DNA of 64,000 bases from Nitrosospira multiformis (GCF_900111585.1 NZ_FOHI01000007.1:1-64000), one strand, 5' to 3'; shown: positions 48,242-59,802, numbered from the stretch's first letter. Notes: generated by a model not told the origin, from the letters alone. Numbers and translations: made by a program.

Positions 48242-50281
48242 ATGATTCCAGAACTTGGTAACTTTGCCCTGATCCTCGCCTTGCTGCTGGCACTCATACA
48301 AGGCACCCTGCCCATTATCGGCGCCGCACGCGGCATCCCTTCCTGGATCGCCCTGGCGCGGCCGGTGGTTCAGGGGCAGTTTGTGTTTGTAGCCATCGCA
48401 TTCTTCTGCCTGGCCTATTCATTCGTAAACAGCGATTTTTCCGTGGTCAACGTAGCGCAGAACTCGAATTCGAACCTGCCGCTGCAGTACCGCTTTGCCG
48501 CCACATGGGGCTCGCACGAAGGCTCCCTGCTGCTCTGGACGTTCATGCTGGCATGCTGGTCGGTGGCGGTAAGCGTATTCAGCAAGCATTTGCCGAATGA
48601 TATGGTGGCGCGCGTACTGGGCGTCATGGGCCTCGTCAGTGTGGGTTTTCTGATATTCATGCTTTTCACTTCCAATCCTTTCGAGCGGATGCTGCCCGGG
48701 GCGATGGAAGGAAGCGACCTCAACCCGCTGCTGCAGGACCCCGGCATGGTCTGCCATCCACCCATGCTTTACATGGGTTATGTCGGCTTTTCCGTGGCGT
48801 TTGCATTCGCCATTTCCGCACTGCTGAGCGGCCAGATGGATGCGACCTGGGCGCGCTGGTCGCGGCCGTGGACCACAGTTGCCTGGATGTTCCTCACCAT
48901 CGGCATCATGATGGGAAGCTGGTGGGCCTATTATGAACTGGGCTGGGGCGGATGGTGGTTCTGGGACCCGGTTGAAAATGCCTCTTTCATGCCTTGGCTG
49001 GTAGGGACTGCCCTGGTTCATTCCCTTGCCGTGACGGAAAAACGCGGCAGCTTTAAGAGCTGGACCGTGCTGCTGGCAATCTGCGCATTTTCCCTGAGCC
49101 TGCTCGGTACGTTCCTGGTTCGCTCGGGCGTGCTGACCTCGGTTCACGCTTTTGCAACCGATCCCACGCGCGGTATATTCATCCTGGCCTTTCTGGTGAC
49201 CATCACTGGAGGCTCTCTGCTGCTTTTTGCATGGCGGGCGCCGAAAATCGGATTGGGTGGAAAGTTCGAACTGGTTTCACGCGAATCCATGTTGCTCGCC
49301 AACAATCTGTTGATGATGGTTGCAGCGGGAAGCATCCTGCTGGGCACGCTCTATCCCTTGTTCATGGATGCGCTTGAACTCGGTAAGATTTCGGTCGGCC
49401 CCCCCTACTTCGAAGCAGTATTCGTCCCGTTGATGACCCCTGCCGTCTTTCTGATCGGCCTTGGCCCTCTTGCGCGCTGGAAGCAGGCAAGCCTCCCTGA
49501 ACTTGCGGTACGCCTGCGTTGGGCATTCGGGGTAAGCGTAGTTACCGCTCTCGTAATACCCTTTGTCATGGGCGAATGGAAGCTGATGGTGAGCTTCAGT
49601 TTGCTGATGGCTTGCTGGGTCATTACGAGCGTGATCGTCAGCGTAATTCATCGTCTCCGAAGCACTGGCAAGCAGGGCTTGTTTGCCAAGCTGGGCGCGC
49701 AATCGCGCAGCTACTACGGCATGCACGCTGCCCACCTTGGCATTGCCTTCTTTATTATCGGTGTGGCGCTTGTGGGTGGTTATGAAACGGAAAAAGATGT
49801 GCGCATGGAAATTGGCGACACAGTCGAGGTAGGAGACTATACCTTCCGCTTCAATGGCGTGAAAAAAGCGCCAGGTCCAAACTACATGTCCGACATCGGC
49901 AATGTTGACGTATTGCGCGACGGAAAGAAAATCAATGTACTGGAACCGGAAAAACGAACCTATAACGCATCCGGCATGCCGATGACCGAAGCGGCGATAG
50001 ATACCGGCATTCTGCGCGATCTGTATGTTGCCCTGGGTGAACCGTTGGAAAACGGAGCATGGATTGTACGCGTTTATCATAAACCCTTCGTGGACTGGAT
50101 ATGGTTCGGCTGTATATTGATGGCATTTGGAGGCTTCCTTGCCATCACTGACAGACGTTATCGGCTATCCTCACGCAAGCAGCGTGAGACTGTCGAGGTC
50201 GAGGAAAGGAAGGCCGCTAAAGCCAGCAAAGCCGGCAGGAAAGCCGCTCCGCCCATGATTGCCCGGAGCAAAAAGGCATGA
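48242..50281 (+). CDS. ccmF: Cytochrome c heme lyase CcmF
   Basis: 679-aa polytopic protein that attaches heme to apocytochromes with CcmH and CcmI. The WWD heme-handling motif WGGWWFWDPVENASFMPWL is present, along with conserved His on both sides (VCHPPMLYMGYVGFS; HSLAVTEKRG). The C-terminus has a Lys/Ala-rich cytoplasmic tail. The stop overlaps the ccmG start. Confidence 0.97.
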   Translation: MIPELGNFALILALLLALIQGTLPIIGAARGIPSWIALARPVVQGQFVFVAIAFFCLAYSFVNSDFSVVNVAQNSNSNLPLQYRFAATWGSHEGSLLLWTFMLACWSVAVSVFSKHLPNDMVARVLGVMGLVSVGFLIFMLFTSNPFERMLPGAMEGSDLNPLLQDPGMVCHPPMLYMGYVGFSVAFAFAISALLSGQMDATWARWSRPWTTVAWMFLTIGIMMGSWWAYYELGWGGWWFWDPVENASFMPWLVGTALVHSLAVTEKRGSFKSWTVLLAICAFSLSLLGTFLVRSGVLTSVHAFATDPTRGIFILAFLVTITGGSLLLFAWRAPKIGLGGKFELVSRESMLLANNLLMMVAAGSILLGTLYPLFMDALELGKISVGPPYFEAVFVPLMTPAVFLIGLGPLARWKQASLPELAVRLRWAFGVSVVTALVIPFVMGEWKLMVSFSLLMACWVITSVIVSVIHRLRSTGKQGLFAKLGAQSRSYYGMHAAHLGIAFFIIGVALVGGYETEKDVRMEIGDTVEVGDYTFRFNGVKKAPGPNYMSDIGNVDVLRDGKKINVLEPEKRTYNASGMPMTEAAIDTGILRDLYVALGEPLENGAWIVRVYHKPFVDWIWFGCILMAFGGFLAITDRRYRLSSRKQRETVEVEERKAAKASKAGRKAAPPMIARSKKA

Positions 50282-50802
50282 CGCGTTTCCTGTTGCCGCT
50301 CGCTGTTTTTGTCGTACTGGTGGGTTTTCTGCTCGTCGGCCTGGGCCTCAATCCGCGTCAGGTCCCCTCTCCCCTGGTGGGGAAACCAGCTCCCGAATTC
50401 CAGTTGCAACAACTGCATGAACCGGAAAAAACGCTGACCTCGAAGGAAAACCTGGGCAAGGTATGGCTATTGAATGTGTGGGCCTCGTGGTGCGTCTCCT
50501 GCCGCCAGGAACATCCGGTATTGGTGGAACTGTCGAAGTCGGGAATTGTCCCTGTCTACGGACTCAATTACAAGGACCAGCGAGACGACGCGTTAAGATG
50601 GCTTCAACAGTTCGGTGACCCCTACGCAGTCAGCGCGGTTGATCCCGAAGGCCGGACGGGCATAGAGTTCGGCGTCTACGGCGTGCCGGAGACTTATGTC
50701 ATCGACAAGAATGGAGTGATCCGCTACAAGCAAATCGGTCCCGTAACAGTGGAAGCACTGCAGAATAAAATTCTGCCTCTGGTGAGAGAATTACAAGGAT
50801 GA
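50278..50802 (+). CDS. ccmG: Thiol:disulfide reductase CcmG (DsbE)
   Basis: 174-aa membrane-anchored periplasmic thioredoxin. The active site is WCVSC (Cys72, Cys75) after an N-terminal helix, and GVPETYVIDKNGVIRYK supplies the cis-Pro loop. It reduces apocytochrome or CcmH thiols. CVSC departs from the more usual CxPC. Start and stop overlap ccmF and ccmH respectively. Confidence 0.95.
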   Translation: MTRFLLPLAVFVVLVGFLLVGLGLNPRQVPSPLVGKPAPEFQLQQLHEPEKTLTSKENLGKVWLLNVWASWCVSCRQEHPVLVELSKSGIVPVYGLNYKDQRDDALRWLQQFGDPYAVSAVDPEGRTGIEFGVYGVPETYVIDKNGVIRYKQIGPVTVEALQNKILPLVRELQG

Positions 50803-51389
50803 GATTGAAACTTTTATCCCGGTCGTCTTTGACGGCTTGTGGCAGCGGTAAAAACGATAAAGGCAGCCGTATAGGCAACCCCAGAAGCGCCCTGGAAGGC
50901 ATGAGGGCAAATGAAGGCGGTTTCGCGCTGCTAAAAACGGCGCTGCTGCTCTGTCTGTTGCTTCTCGCTCCATTTGCGGGGGCAAAGGAAGCTGCTCCTG
51001 TTGCCGAAGACCCGGAAATAGAGAGACGCATGGTTGCGCTATCCGAAGACCTGCGATGTCTGGTCTGTCAGAATGAGACGATAGCCGCTTCGCGTGCCGA
51101 TTTTGCCAACGACTTACGGCGCGAAATCCGCGAACAGATGCAAGCCAACAAGAGTGACAAGGAAATTGTCGACTTTCTGGTGGCGCGCTACGGCGATTTC
51201 GTGCTTTATCGTCCACCGATGAAAAGTACTACCCTGTTTCTATGGTTTGGTCCTTTCATCTTCCTCTTGGCTGGCGCAGTCTTTCTGGTGTTTTATCTCA
51301 AGCGCCGTCGCAAACACATCGAAGAACCCGCGCTATCCGAACAGCAACTCAAGCAGGCGGAAGCCTTGCTGAAGGAAGGCAAAGGGTAA
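50799..51389 (+). CDS. ccmH: Cytochrome c maturation protein CcmH (CcmL-type)
   Basis: 196-aa membrane-anchored thiol protein. The redox motif LRCLVCQN has Cys87 and Cys90, and the family block RREIREQMQANKSDKEIVDFLVARYGDFVLY follows; a membrane helix lies at about 144-165. The long N-terminus before the signal peptide (about residue 40) suggests the true start may be the ATG at 50901, but its ribosome site would be too close, and the upstream ATG overlaps the ccmG stop neatly. Confidence 0.93.
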   Translation: MRLKLLSRSSLTACGSGKNDKGSRIGNPRSALEGMRANEGGFALLKTALLLCLLLLAPFAGAKEAAPVAEDPEIERRMVALSEDLRCLVCQNETIAASRADFANDLRREIREQMQANKSDKEIVDFLVARYGDFVLYRPPMKSTTLFLWFGPFIFLLAGAVFLVFYLKRRRKHIEEPALSEQQLKQAEALLKEGKG

Positions 51390-51396
51390 TAAACGC

Positions 51397-52707
51397 ATGA
51401 CTTCATTCTGGATTGTAGCCGGCATATTTATTGTCGGCGCCCTGCTGTTCGTGTTGCCTACATTGTGGAGCAAGAAGGATCGCGACGCCGGCGTCGAACG
51501 GGATGCCACCAATATCGACGTTTATCGGGATCAGTTGGCGGAACTCGATAGTGATCTGCGCAGCGACATCCTGACGCGGGAACAATACGAGCAAAGCAAG
51601 CGCGAGTTGCAGCAAAGAATGCTGCAGGATATTCCCGAAGATGGCAATACGACGACCATGATAATGGGTGGAAGGCACAACGTGGCGACCATGACTGTCA
51701 CTGCGCTCGCTCTGCCTGTCCTCGCGGTTTCCCTTTACCTGGCGATAGGCAACACCAAGGCGTTGCTGCCACAGCCTGCTGCGGAGCATCCATCGATGTC
51801 GGCCGAGCAAGGACAAGGAGGCCATCCCGACTTTTCCTCGGTGATGGAAAACCTCATTGCGAAGCTTGAGGACAATCCCGACAACGTCGAAGGATGGCTT
51901 ATGCTTGGTCGGACCTACGCAATGATGCAGCGGTTCAATGAGGCAAAGGAAGCTTATGAAAAGGCGCTTGCCCTGACGCCCGAAGACTCCGCCATCATTA
52001 CCGATTACGCCGATATTGTGGCGATGACGAATAATGGCAGCCTAGTCGGGAAACCGACGGAACTGATCAAAAAGGCATTGAGCCTGGATCCCAATAACCC
52101 CAAGGCGCTGGCGCTGGCAGGCACAGCCGAATTCGAGGAGAAGAGATACAAGGAGGCTGCCAGATACTGGGAAAAACTGGCAGCACTGATTCCACCGTCC
52201 GAGACTGAGCTGGTGCAATCCGTCAACGCCAGCATCGCAGAAGCAAAATCGCTGGCAGCAGGAAAAGGAAGCCTGGTGGCTAGAGCGCCAGACCAGCCGG
52301 GTAGTCAGACACCTCCTCCTGCAAATAAACAGGGATCAGCCTCGGGCGCGGGAGGGGCTACCTCCGGTACACTTTCCGGCAAGGTAACACTGAGCCCTGC
52401 CCTCGCAAGCAAGGCCTCCCCAGGTGACAGCCTGTATATTTTTGCCCGTGCCAAAGTGGGACCAAAGGCGCCCCTTGCGACCCTGCGTCTGCAAGTCAAG
52501 GATCTGCCCGCGAACTTTTCACTGAATGACTCCATGGCTCGATCCGGCGTGCAGTTATCCACTTTCCCTGCCGAGGTGGTAGTAGGCGCCAGAATTTCGA
52601 AATCGGGATCCCCCATGCCACAAAGCGGCGACCTGCAAGGTTTCAGTCAGCCGGTGATGGTCGGCGCCAGCGGGATCAGCGTGGTTATCGACCAGCAGCT
52701 GCCTTAG
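51397..52707 (+). CDS. ccmI: Cytochrome c maturation protein CcmI (CycH)
   Basis: 436 aa. Two membrane helices (3-20 and about 100-118) flank a cytoplasmic coiled coil (DVYRDQLAELDSDLRSDILTREQYEQ), followed by a periplasmic TPR region (about 140-290: VEGWLMLGRTYAMMQRFNEAKEAYEKALAL and similar), a Gly/Ser/Pro linker, and a C-terminal CcmI beta domain (SGKVTLSPALA and SLYIFARA). It presents apocytochromes to CcmF/CcmH. Last gene of the cluster, followed by a strong terminator. Confidence 0.94.
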   Translation: MTSFWIVAGIFIVGALLFVLPTLWSKKDRDAGVERDATNIDVYRDQLAELDSDLRSDILTREQYEQSKRELQQRMLQDIPEDGNTTTMIMGGRHNVATMTVTALALPVLAVSLYLAIGNTKALLPQPAAEHPSMSAEQGQGGHPDFSSVMENLIAKLEDNPDNVEGWLMLGRTYAMMQRFNEAKEAYEKALALTPEDSAIITDYADIVAMTNNGSLVGKPTELIKKALSLDPNNPKALALAGTAEFEEKRYKEAARYWEKLAALIPPSETELVQSVNASIAEAKSLAAGKGSLVARAPDQPGSQTPPPANKQGSASGAGGATSGTLSGKVTLSPALASKASPGDSLYIFARAKVGPKAPLATLRLQVKDLPANFSLNDSMARSGVQLSTFPAEVVVGARISKSGSPMPQSGDLQGFSQPVMVGASGISVVIDQQLP

Positions 52708-52757
52708 TAGTCAGCACTAACTGACGGCAGCATATCTATCTCTGGAGTATGCCCCTT

Positions 52758-52798
52758 GGGGGCGCAAAGGCAAAGCCTTTGCGCCCCCTTCTTTCTCT
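52758..52798 (+). terminator. Strong Rho-independent terminator of ccm operon
   Basis: A perfect 14-bp stem, gggggcgcaaaggc (52758-52771) with gcctttgcgccccc (52775-52788), around a 3-nt loop, followed by the T-rich ttctttctct. It lies 50 nt after the ccmI stop. Confidence 0.9.
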
Positions 52799-53127
52799 GG
52801 AAATCCCTCTTGAGATGATTTCCGGATAAATAGAATCTGCTCTTTCCCACTGCAACTTCGCGTGCTGCCGTTCTAAATCTTTCGTCCGTTTTTCATGCCT
52901 TCCACAACCTCAGGCTCAGGACGAATGGTATTCACGGCATGCTTGTTCGAAAGGAAGAACAAGCTTCAAAACAGATCAAAGGGCAATTCGGTGGCTTACC
53001 AATCTTGATAAATTTCTTGTCGGGTTCCGCTCTGCTCAGCCCGACCTACAGTTATTTGCCATAACGCGGGATGATGAAGATGCGTCAGTAATTAATGCAT
53101 GTTCATTGTCATTAATGAGGTGCACTA
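52789..53127. other. Intergenic repeat-bearing region downstream of ccmI
   Basis: About 340 bases without a convincing gene. A tract at 52898-52929 (ccttccacaacctcaggctcaggacgaatgg) resembles a dispersed intergenic repeat seen in many proteobacterial genomes. Also present are a perfect 8-bp inverted repeat (gcttgttc 52941-52948 with gaacaagc 52957-52964) and another repeat-like hairpin (gtcggg 53020-53025 with cccgac 53040-53045). These look like insertion debris. Confidence 0.45.
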
Positions 53128-53289
53128 ATGAAGCATGCGAACAAGCAATTAAAACAATCACTCGCTGACCTTGCTCGCCTGCTGAATAAAGGCATCGAGG
53201 CCAAGCTCCTAGATCTGCCGGCTGCGGACGAGCTGAAACGCTCAACTATTGACGCCGTAGCTCATGATTCACCCAAAGGGCAGCGGTAA
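53128..53289 (+). CDS. Candidate small helical protein (53 aa) overlapping ctaA end
   Basis: The frame [20 protein letters not shown] continues [19 protein letters not shown] and ends KGQR. A gagg ribosome site is 8 nt before the ATG. Predicted as two charged helices, soluble. It overlaps the 3' end of the convergent ctaA by 44 nt, which is uncommon but possible. No family recognised. Confidence 0.45.
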   Translation: MKHANKQLKQSLADLARLLNKGIEAKLLDLPAADELKRSTIDAVAHDSPKGQR

Positions 53290-54316
53290 ACAGCAGTAGT
53301 GCGCCTGCCTGATGCGCTGCCGCGAGGGTTAGAGGAACAACCAGCAACAGCGTGGAAATCCCCAGAGTGATCTGCACTGCCAGCATGATCAACAGCAGAG
53401 TGCATGCAAGACGAGCCGAGCCTGAAAGGGGCGCTGCTCTCGATTTGAGCCAGAAAATCGGAACAAGAATTGCCAGCGTCCATGCAATCAGGCGATGATC
53501 GAATTGCACAGTGGTCATGTTGTCGAAGAAATTCCGGTACCAGGGTTCCAGCATGAATAGTTCCGGGGGAATGAAGTGGCCATCCATGAGTGGAAAAGTA
53601 TTGTAAGCCAGACCTGCCCGAATGCCTGCCACGAACCCTCCCGATAAAACCATTATGAATATCAGGGCAGACAGCGTGGTCGAGAAATTGAGCAAACTGC
53701 GTAGTCCGCTGTTTGTGGACAAACCGCGGCCGGGATTGAGCAGATCGAGCGCTACCCAGAACATTGCGGCATAAATCGCAAAAGCGAGGCCAAGGTGCGC
53801 AGTCAGGCGATACTGGCTGACGTGGGGGTTATCCACCAACCCGCTCTTTACCATGTACCACCCCATCCCACCCTGCAAGGCACCTAGCAGGAAAATTCCT
53901 GACAACTTCAGACCCAATGGTCGATCGACTGCCTTTTTCGCCAGAAAATACAGGAATGGCATGAAAAATGCCAACCCGATGACGCGCCCCAATAGGCGGT
54001 GGAAATATTCCCACCAGAAGATTGTCTTGAACTCTTCCAGGCTCATGCCAAGATTTATCTTTTTATACTGAGGTGTCTGATGATATTTCTCGAAGAGCTC
54101 ATCCCAGTCATTCTGAGTGAGTGGAGGAACCGTGCCAACGAGGGGTTGCCATTCGACGATGGAAAGCCCTGAATCGGTAAGACGGGTTACGCCGCCTACA
54201 ACCACCATGGCGAATACCAGAGCGCAGCAAACGAACAACCAGATAGCAATCGGTTTTTGCACAGCAAACTCTTGATCGGTTTTTTGCGGGATTATTGAGG
54301 TTTGGACAAACTGCAT
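53246..54316 (-). CDS. ctaA: Heme A synthase (Cox15/CtaA)
   Basis: 356-aa, eight-helix inner-membrane enzyme that oxidises heme O to heme A for aa3 oxidase. [38 protein letters not shown] (heme-ligand His) and [13 protein letters not shown] are typical of the long type-2 proteobacterial form. No heme O synthase (ctaB) or oxidase subunit lies adjacent. The ATG is followed by an atypically soluble 20-residue start. Confidence 0.94.
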   Translation of the reverse strand: MQFVQTSIIPQKTDQEFAVQKPIAIWLFVCCALVFAMVVVGGVTRLTDSGLSIVEWQPLVGTVPPLTQNDWDELFEKYHQTPQYKKINLGMSLEEFKTIFWWEYFHRLLGRVIGLAFFMPFLYFLAKKAVDRPLGLKLSGIFLLGALQGGMGWYMVKSGLVDNPHVSQYRLTAHLGLAFAIYAAMFWVALDLLNPGRGLSTNSGLRSLLNFSTTLSALIFIMVLSGGFVAGIRAGLAYNTFPLMDGHFIPPELFMLEPWYRNFFDNMTTVQFDHRLIAWTLAILVPIFWLKSRAAPLSGSARLACTLLLIMLAVQITLGISTLLLVVPLTLAAAHQAGALLLFTAALWVNHELRRQ

Positions 54317-54354
54317 GGCTAGGAATTTGATCTAAAGTTATAAAATATCGAGGA

Positions 54355-54798
54355 TTATTTCACACGCATCAACCGCTGCTTGTCGCGCTCCCACTCTTTC
54401 TGCTTCTCGGATTCGCGTTTGTCATGCTGCTTCTTGCCCTTTGCAAGACCGATTTCAAGCTTGATTCGCCCTTTCTTATAATGGATATCCAGTGGAACCA
54501 GGGTGTAACCCGCCCGCTCCACTTTGCCGATAAGCCGTTTGATTTCCTCAGCATGCAACAACAGCTTGCGCGTACGAACCGGGTCGGGCTGGATGTGAGT
54601 GGAAGCTGCCAGCAACGGACTGATATGACATCCGATGAGAAACAATTCGCCGTTCCGGATAATGACATATGCTTCCTTCAGCTGTGCTCGTCCCGCGCGA
54701 ATCGCCTTGACTTCCCATCCTTCCAGAACTGCCCCCGCTTCATGTTTCTCCTCGATAAAATAGTCATGAAAAGCTTTCTTATTCTGGACGATGCTCAT
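54355..54798 (-). CDS. smpB: tmRNA-binding protein SmpB
   Basis: 147 aa, full length. [29 protein letters not shown], then [10 protein letters not shown] and the basic C-terminal tail ([10 protein letters not shown] and [12 protein letters not shown]) that enters the decoding centre. It acts with tmRNA to rescue stalled ribosomes. It diverges from ratA, a very common neighbourhood. No tmRNA gene was seen nearby. Confidence 0.97.
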   Translation of the reverse strand: MSIVQNKKAFHDYFIEEKHEAGAVLEGWEVKAIRAGRAQLKEAYVIIRNGELFLIGCHISPLLAASTHIQPDPVRTRKLLLHAEEIKRLIGKVERAGYTLVPLDIHYKKGRIKLEIGLAKGKKQHDKRESEKQKEWERDKQRLMRVK

Positions 54799-55165
54799 TC
54801 AGGGGTTCTCAAAACAGGTGCTCGCTACTCACAAAGAGTGCAAAGGACGCAAAGGATAAAGGGGTACGATATAAGAGGGTACGATGTTCAAGAAATCCCT
54901 GGATAAGTCCTCGAGGGAAGAAAAAGGGTGAGTTCAACGCGGGTTTCGTGTATTTTAACAGCTTTCGCCTTGAATTCGGCAGATGGAAAAGCTGGAGCAC
55001 TGAGACAGCTCAGATCACAGTTCAGGCTCCCCGCAGGTTCATAAGCTGGAAACACTCAGGCAATTAAAACAATGCATATGTATCAATTTTCCAAGTCAAA
55101 AAACGAGCAGTCCCCCATCAAGTTGACGTTCAATACTGTCTCGCTGAAGCTGAGCAACTCATCGT
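54799..55165. other. Divergent smpB / ratA intergenic region
   Basis: About 370 bases. It includes a Glu-codon-like repeat tract gtgcaaaggacgcaaagg (54839-54856), of a kind dispersed in many genomes, and a short direct repeat gggtacgat (54862-54870 and 54877-54885). No gene is supported. Confidence 0.4.
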
Positions 55166-55603
55166 ATGGCTGACATCGAAAAATCGGTTCTGATTGGTTA
55201 TTCCGCAAGCCGCATGTTCGAACTGGTGGATGCGGTGGAGGATTATCCGAAATTTTTACCCTGGTGCGGAGGATCTTCCGTTGTGTATCAAAGCGAGTCG
55301 GTCACCCATGCTACCATCATGATCGATTATCACCATATCAAGCACAGTTTCACGACCGAGAACGTACGCAAGCCGCCAGAGCTGATTACAATGACATTAT
55401 TGAACGGACCGTTTCAGAACCTCGACGGGCACTGGCGCTTCATTCCCCTGGCGGAAAATGCGTGCAAGATCGAGTTTCGCCTGCACTACACGTTCTCGCA
55501 CATATTTCTGGAAAAACTGGTAGGACCCGTCTTCTTTGTCATTGCCAATAGCTTCGTGGAAGCATTCATCGAGCGTGCAGAAGAAGTTTATGGGAGTTCC
55601 TGA
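55166..55603 (+). CDS. ratA: RatA / COQ10-like START-domain protein
   Basis: 145 aa. SASRMFELVDAVEDYPKFLPWCGGS near the N-terminus, ITMTLLNGPFQNLDGHWRF and a C-terminal helix (IANSFVEAFIERAEEVYG) match the polyketide-cyclase/START family of RatA and COQ10. In E. coli RatA hinders 70S assembly, and family members are also linked to quinone binding. It lies upstream of rnfH, as in the conserved smpB-ratA-rnfH locus. Confidence 0.93.
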   Translation: MADIEKSVLIGYSASRMFELVDAVEDYPKFLPWCGGSSVVYQSESVTHATIMIDYHHIKHSFTTENVRKPPELITMTLLNGPFQNLDGHWRFIPLAENACKIEFRLHYTFSHIFLEKLVGPVFFVIANSFVEAFIERAEEVYGSS

Positions 55604-55627
55604 TCGGGTATTGACGTCGGGAAGTCT

Positions 55628-55918
55628 ATGGAAATTCCTGGTCGGAATATTGACATCGAAGTGGTGTATGTATTGCCGGAGAAACAGATTGTACGGCAGA
55701 TGAATTTGCCGGAGGGCACTACCGTGGAACAAGCGGTAAAACTATCCGGCATCCTCCCCCGGTTTCCCGAGATCGATCTCCTGAAAAATAAGCTGGGTAT
55801 ATATGGCAAGTTGGTCGCGCCAACCACGGTTCTACGCAATCGCGACCGGGTAGAAATTTATCGTCCTCTGAGGGTCGATCCCAAGGAAGCCCGCAGGAAG
55901 CGTGCAAAAAACCGGTGA
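55628..55918 (+). CDS. rnfH: RnfH-family protein (RatB)
   Basis: 96-aa ubiquitin-like (beta-grasp) protein. IDIEVVYVLPEKQIVRQMNLPEGTTVEQAV and DRVEIYRPLRVDPKEARRKRA are diagnostic. The role is unclear in the family. It begins 25 nt after ratA; a 23-24-nt imperfect repeat links the ratA end and the rnfH start. Confidence 0.92.
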   Translation: MEIPGRNIDIEVVYVLPEKQIVRQMNLPEGTTVEQAVKLSGILPRFPEIDLLKNKLGIYGKLVAPTTVLRNRDRVEIYRPLRVDPKEARRKRAKNR

Positions 55919-56079
55919 TTGCGCATCAACCCCGGAACGAAAATAAAAACCAAGCTTATAAATGAGGTGCGTCGTGAACAATTGCGGCCAGAGCCTATGG
56001 CATGAGCAGATAGGAAAGCTTCGAATCGTTCCTGCGCTTCGTCTTCGTGCGGATGATTCCCCATAGCATCCATGTTCGC

Positions 56080-56085
56080 TATAAT
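56080..56085 (+). promoter_or_regulatory. Possible -10 element for guaB
   Basis: A consensus tataat 25 nt before the guaB ATG. The -35 region is not clear, so this is tentative. Confidence 0.4.
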
Positions 56086-56097
56086 GCCGCTTTGTGA

Positions 56098-57570
<1,473 letters not shown>

Positions 57571-57734
57571 ACGGAAATGGCGTTGCATGGCAATAATATA
57601 TTGTCTCAGCCTAACTGTTGCACCTTACGGTCTGCCCTGCTACTTTCCTCCCCTCTTCACTGACAGCAATATTCATTTTAGGACGGATTTCCGCTCTCTG
57701 AATGCTCGGATGATCGAGTTCGAGAGCTTTGGTC

Positions 57735-59297
57735 ATGCATCAAAAAATACTCATCCTTGACTTTGGTTCCCAATATACGCAGTTGATTGCCCGCCGCGTG
57801 CGGGAAAGCAATGTCTACTGCGAAATTCATCCTTTTGACATAAGTCCGGAATTCATCGGGAACTTCGCTCCGGCAGGCATTATCCTTTCCGGTGGCCCGG
57901 CCTCTGTCCCCGAGGATGAAACACCGCGTGCTCCCCAGATCGTCTTTGAACTGGGAGTCCCGGTAATGGGCATCTGCTATGGCATGCAAACCATGGCGGC
58001 GCAGTTGGGTGGTTCAGTTGAAAACTCGAAGGTGCGGGAATTCGGTTACGCCGAATTGCAGGTAAAAGACCTTGCCGGCCTGCTTCAGGATATCCATGAT
58101 CGTACTGATGCATCGGGCCAAAAGCTTCTGGATGTGTGGATGAGTCATGGCGACAGCGTGAACATTCTTCCTCCCGGTTTCCAGGTCATGGCAAGCAACC
58201 CTGCCACCCCCCTGGCTGCCATAGCGGATGGAGCGCGCAGGTTCTACGGGATGCAGTTCCATCCGGAGGTCACTCATACCCCGCAGGGCAAAGCCATAAT
58301 AGACAGGTTTGTCCATGAAATTTGTGGGCTCGCTTATGACTGGAACATGCCCGACTATCTGGAGGAAATGGTTGGCAGAATCCGTTCTGAAGTGGGATCG
58401 GATGAAGTTATTCTGGGGTTGTCCGGGGGTGTGGATTCCTCCGTTGCAGCAGCCCTCATTCATCGTGCTATTGGCAAGCAGCTTACCTGTGTTTTCGTGG
58501 ACAACGGCCTGTTGCGCCTGAATGAGGCCGAACAGGTAATGGACACCTTCAGCCGAAATCTCGGCGTAAAAGTCATTCATGTCGATGCCAGCGAAGAATT
58601 TCTAGGACATTTGCAAGGCACCACGGATCCGGAAGCGAAGCGTCGCATTATCGGACGCGAATTCGTCGAGGTATTCCAGCGGGAGGCAGCAAAAATCGCG
58701 AATGCGCGCTGGCTTGCCCAAGGCACGATTTATCCGGACGTCATCGAATCCGCCGGCGCCAAAACAAAAAAGGCAAACACGATCAAATCCCACCACAATG
58801 TCGGCGGCCTGCCGGAAACATTGCATCTGAAGCTTCTGGAGCCATTGCGGGAATTGTTCAAGGATGAAGTACGCGAGCTTGGACTGGTCCTGGGGCTGTC
58901 GCACGATATGGTCTTTCGTCACCCTTTTCCCGGACCGGGGCTTGGAGTGCGCATTCTCGGTGAAGTCAAGCGCGAGTACGCCGAGCTATTGCGGCGGGCC
59001 GATGCAATCTTCATCGAGGAATTACGCAATGCGGGCTGGTATGAAAAGACTTCGCAGGCGTTTGCGGTCTTTCTACCGGTGAAATCGGTGGGGGTGATGG
59101 GCGATGGGCGCACCTATGATTTTGTCGTAGCCCTGCGCGCCGTTCAGACAGAAGACTTCATGACGGCGCGCTGGGCCGAACTGCCTTACGCCCTGCTCGC
59201 GAGAATATCCAACCGCATCGTGAACGAAGTACGTGGAATAAACCGCGTGGTTTACGATATCTCCGGGAAGCCGCCGGCCACCATAGAGTGGGAGTGA
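57735..59297 (+). CDS. guaA: GMP synthase (glutamine-hydrolysing)
   Basis: 520 aa from the ATG before [12 protein letters not shown]. The class I glutaminase domain has GICYGMQ and QFHPEVTH; the ATP-PPase has its P-loop [11 protein letters not shown]; the C-terminal dimer domain ends NPPATIEWE-like (here KPPATIEWE). It converts XMP to GMP. Probably in an operon with guaB. Confidence 0.98.
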   Translation: MHQKILILDFGSQYTQLIARRVRESNVYCEIHPFDISPEFIGNFAPAGIILSGGPASVPEDETPRAPQIVFELGVPVMGICYGMQTMAAQLGGSVENSKVREFGYAELQVKDLAGLLQDIHDRTDASGQKLLDVWMSHGDSVNILPPGFQVMASNPATPLAAIADGARRFYGMQFHPEVTHTPQGKAIIDRFVHEICGLAYDWNMPDYLEEMVGRIRSEVGSDEVILGLSGGVDSSVAAALIHRAIGKQLTCVFVDNGLLRLNEAEQVMDTFSRNLGVKVIHVDASEEFLGHLQGTTDPEAKRRIIGREFVEVFQREAAKIANARWLAQGTIYPDVIESAGAKTKKANTIKSHHNVGGLPETLHLKLLEPLRELFKDEVRELGLVLGLSHDMVFRHPFPGPGLGVRILGEVKREYAELLRRADAIFIEELRNAGWYEKTSQAFAVFLPVKSVGVMGDGRTYDFVVALRAVQTEDFMTARWAELPYALLARISNRIVNEVRGINRVVYDISGKPPATIEWE

Positions 59298-59336
59298 AAA
59301 GACCTGGAGAAGCTCGGTTGCTTATGCTGAATAAAC

Positions 59337-59756
59337 TCAGGGCGGATTGGAAATTTCGGTAAGCGCATCCGCAACCGGTCCGATATCGGAGGCATCCACT
59401 GCAAAATCTCCGAGAGAGACGATTCCCACCAGTCGTTGTTCGGCGTTCACGACCGGCAGGCGGCGGATCTGGTTATCACTCATGATCTCAGCTGCTTCCT
59501 CTATCGAATCATCCTCATGAACCCAGATCACACCTTCGGACATGATTTCACTGACTGGAGTGCTTGGTCCCCTGCCCTCCGCCACCGCTCTGATGGCGAT
59601 ATCGCGATCAGTGATGACGCCCAGCAACTGCTCTTCATCTCCCACGGGTAAAAGCCCGAAGTCGCCGTCGCGCATTTCCTGGGCTGCCTCCTCAATGGTT
59701 GCATCCGGGCTGATGGTCTGCACATCCGAACTCATCACTTCGCTTATCTTTTGCAT
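59337..59756 (-). CDS. Two-CBS-domain protein
   Basis: 139 aa, essentially a CBS pair: ISEVMSSDVQTISPDATIEEAAQEM and the second repeat VSEIMSEGVIWVHEDDSIEEAAEIM, with LLGVITDRDIAIR and LVGIVSLGDFAVD closing each. Such stand-alone proteins bind adenosyl ligands and modulate partners. It opens a minus-strand cluster of small stress-type genes. Ribosome site aggagaatg. Confidence 0.92.
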   Translation of the reverse strand: MQKISEVMSSDVQTISPDATIEEAAQEMRDGDFGLLPVGDEEQLLGVITDRDIAIRAVAEGRGPSTPVSEIMSEGVIWVHEDDSIEEAAEIMSDNQIRRLPVVNAEQRLVGIVSLGDFAVDASDIGPVADALTEISNPP

Positions 59757-59802
59757 GTCATTCTCCTCATCGACTCGCCTGCGGCGTCACGGACGCAAAT
59801 AA

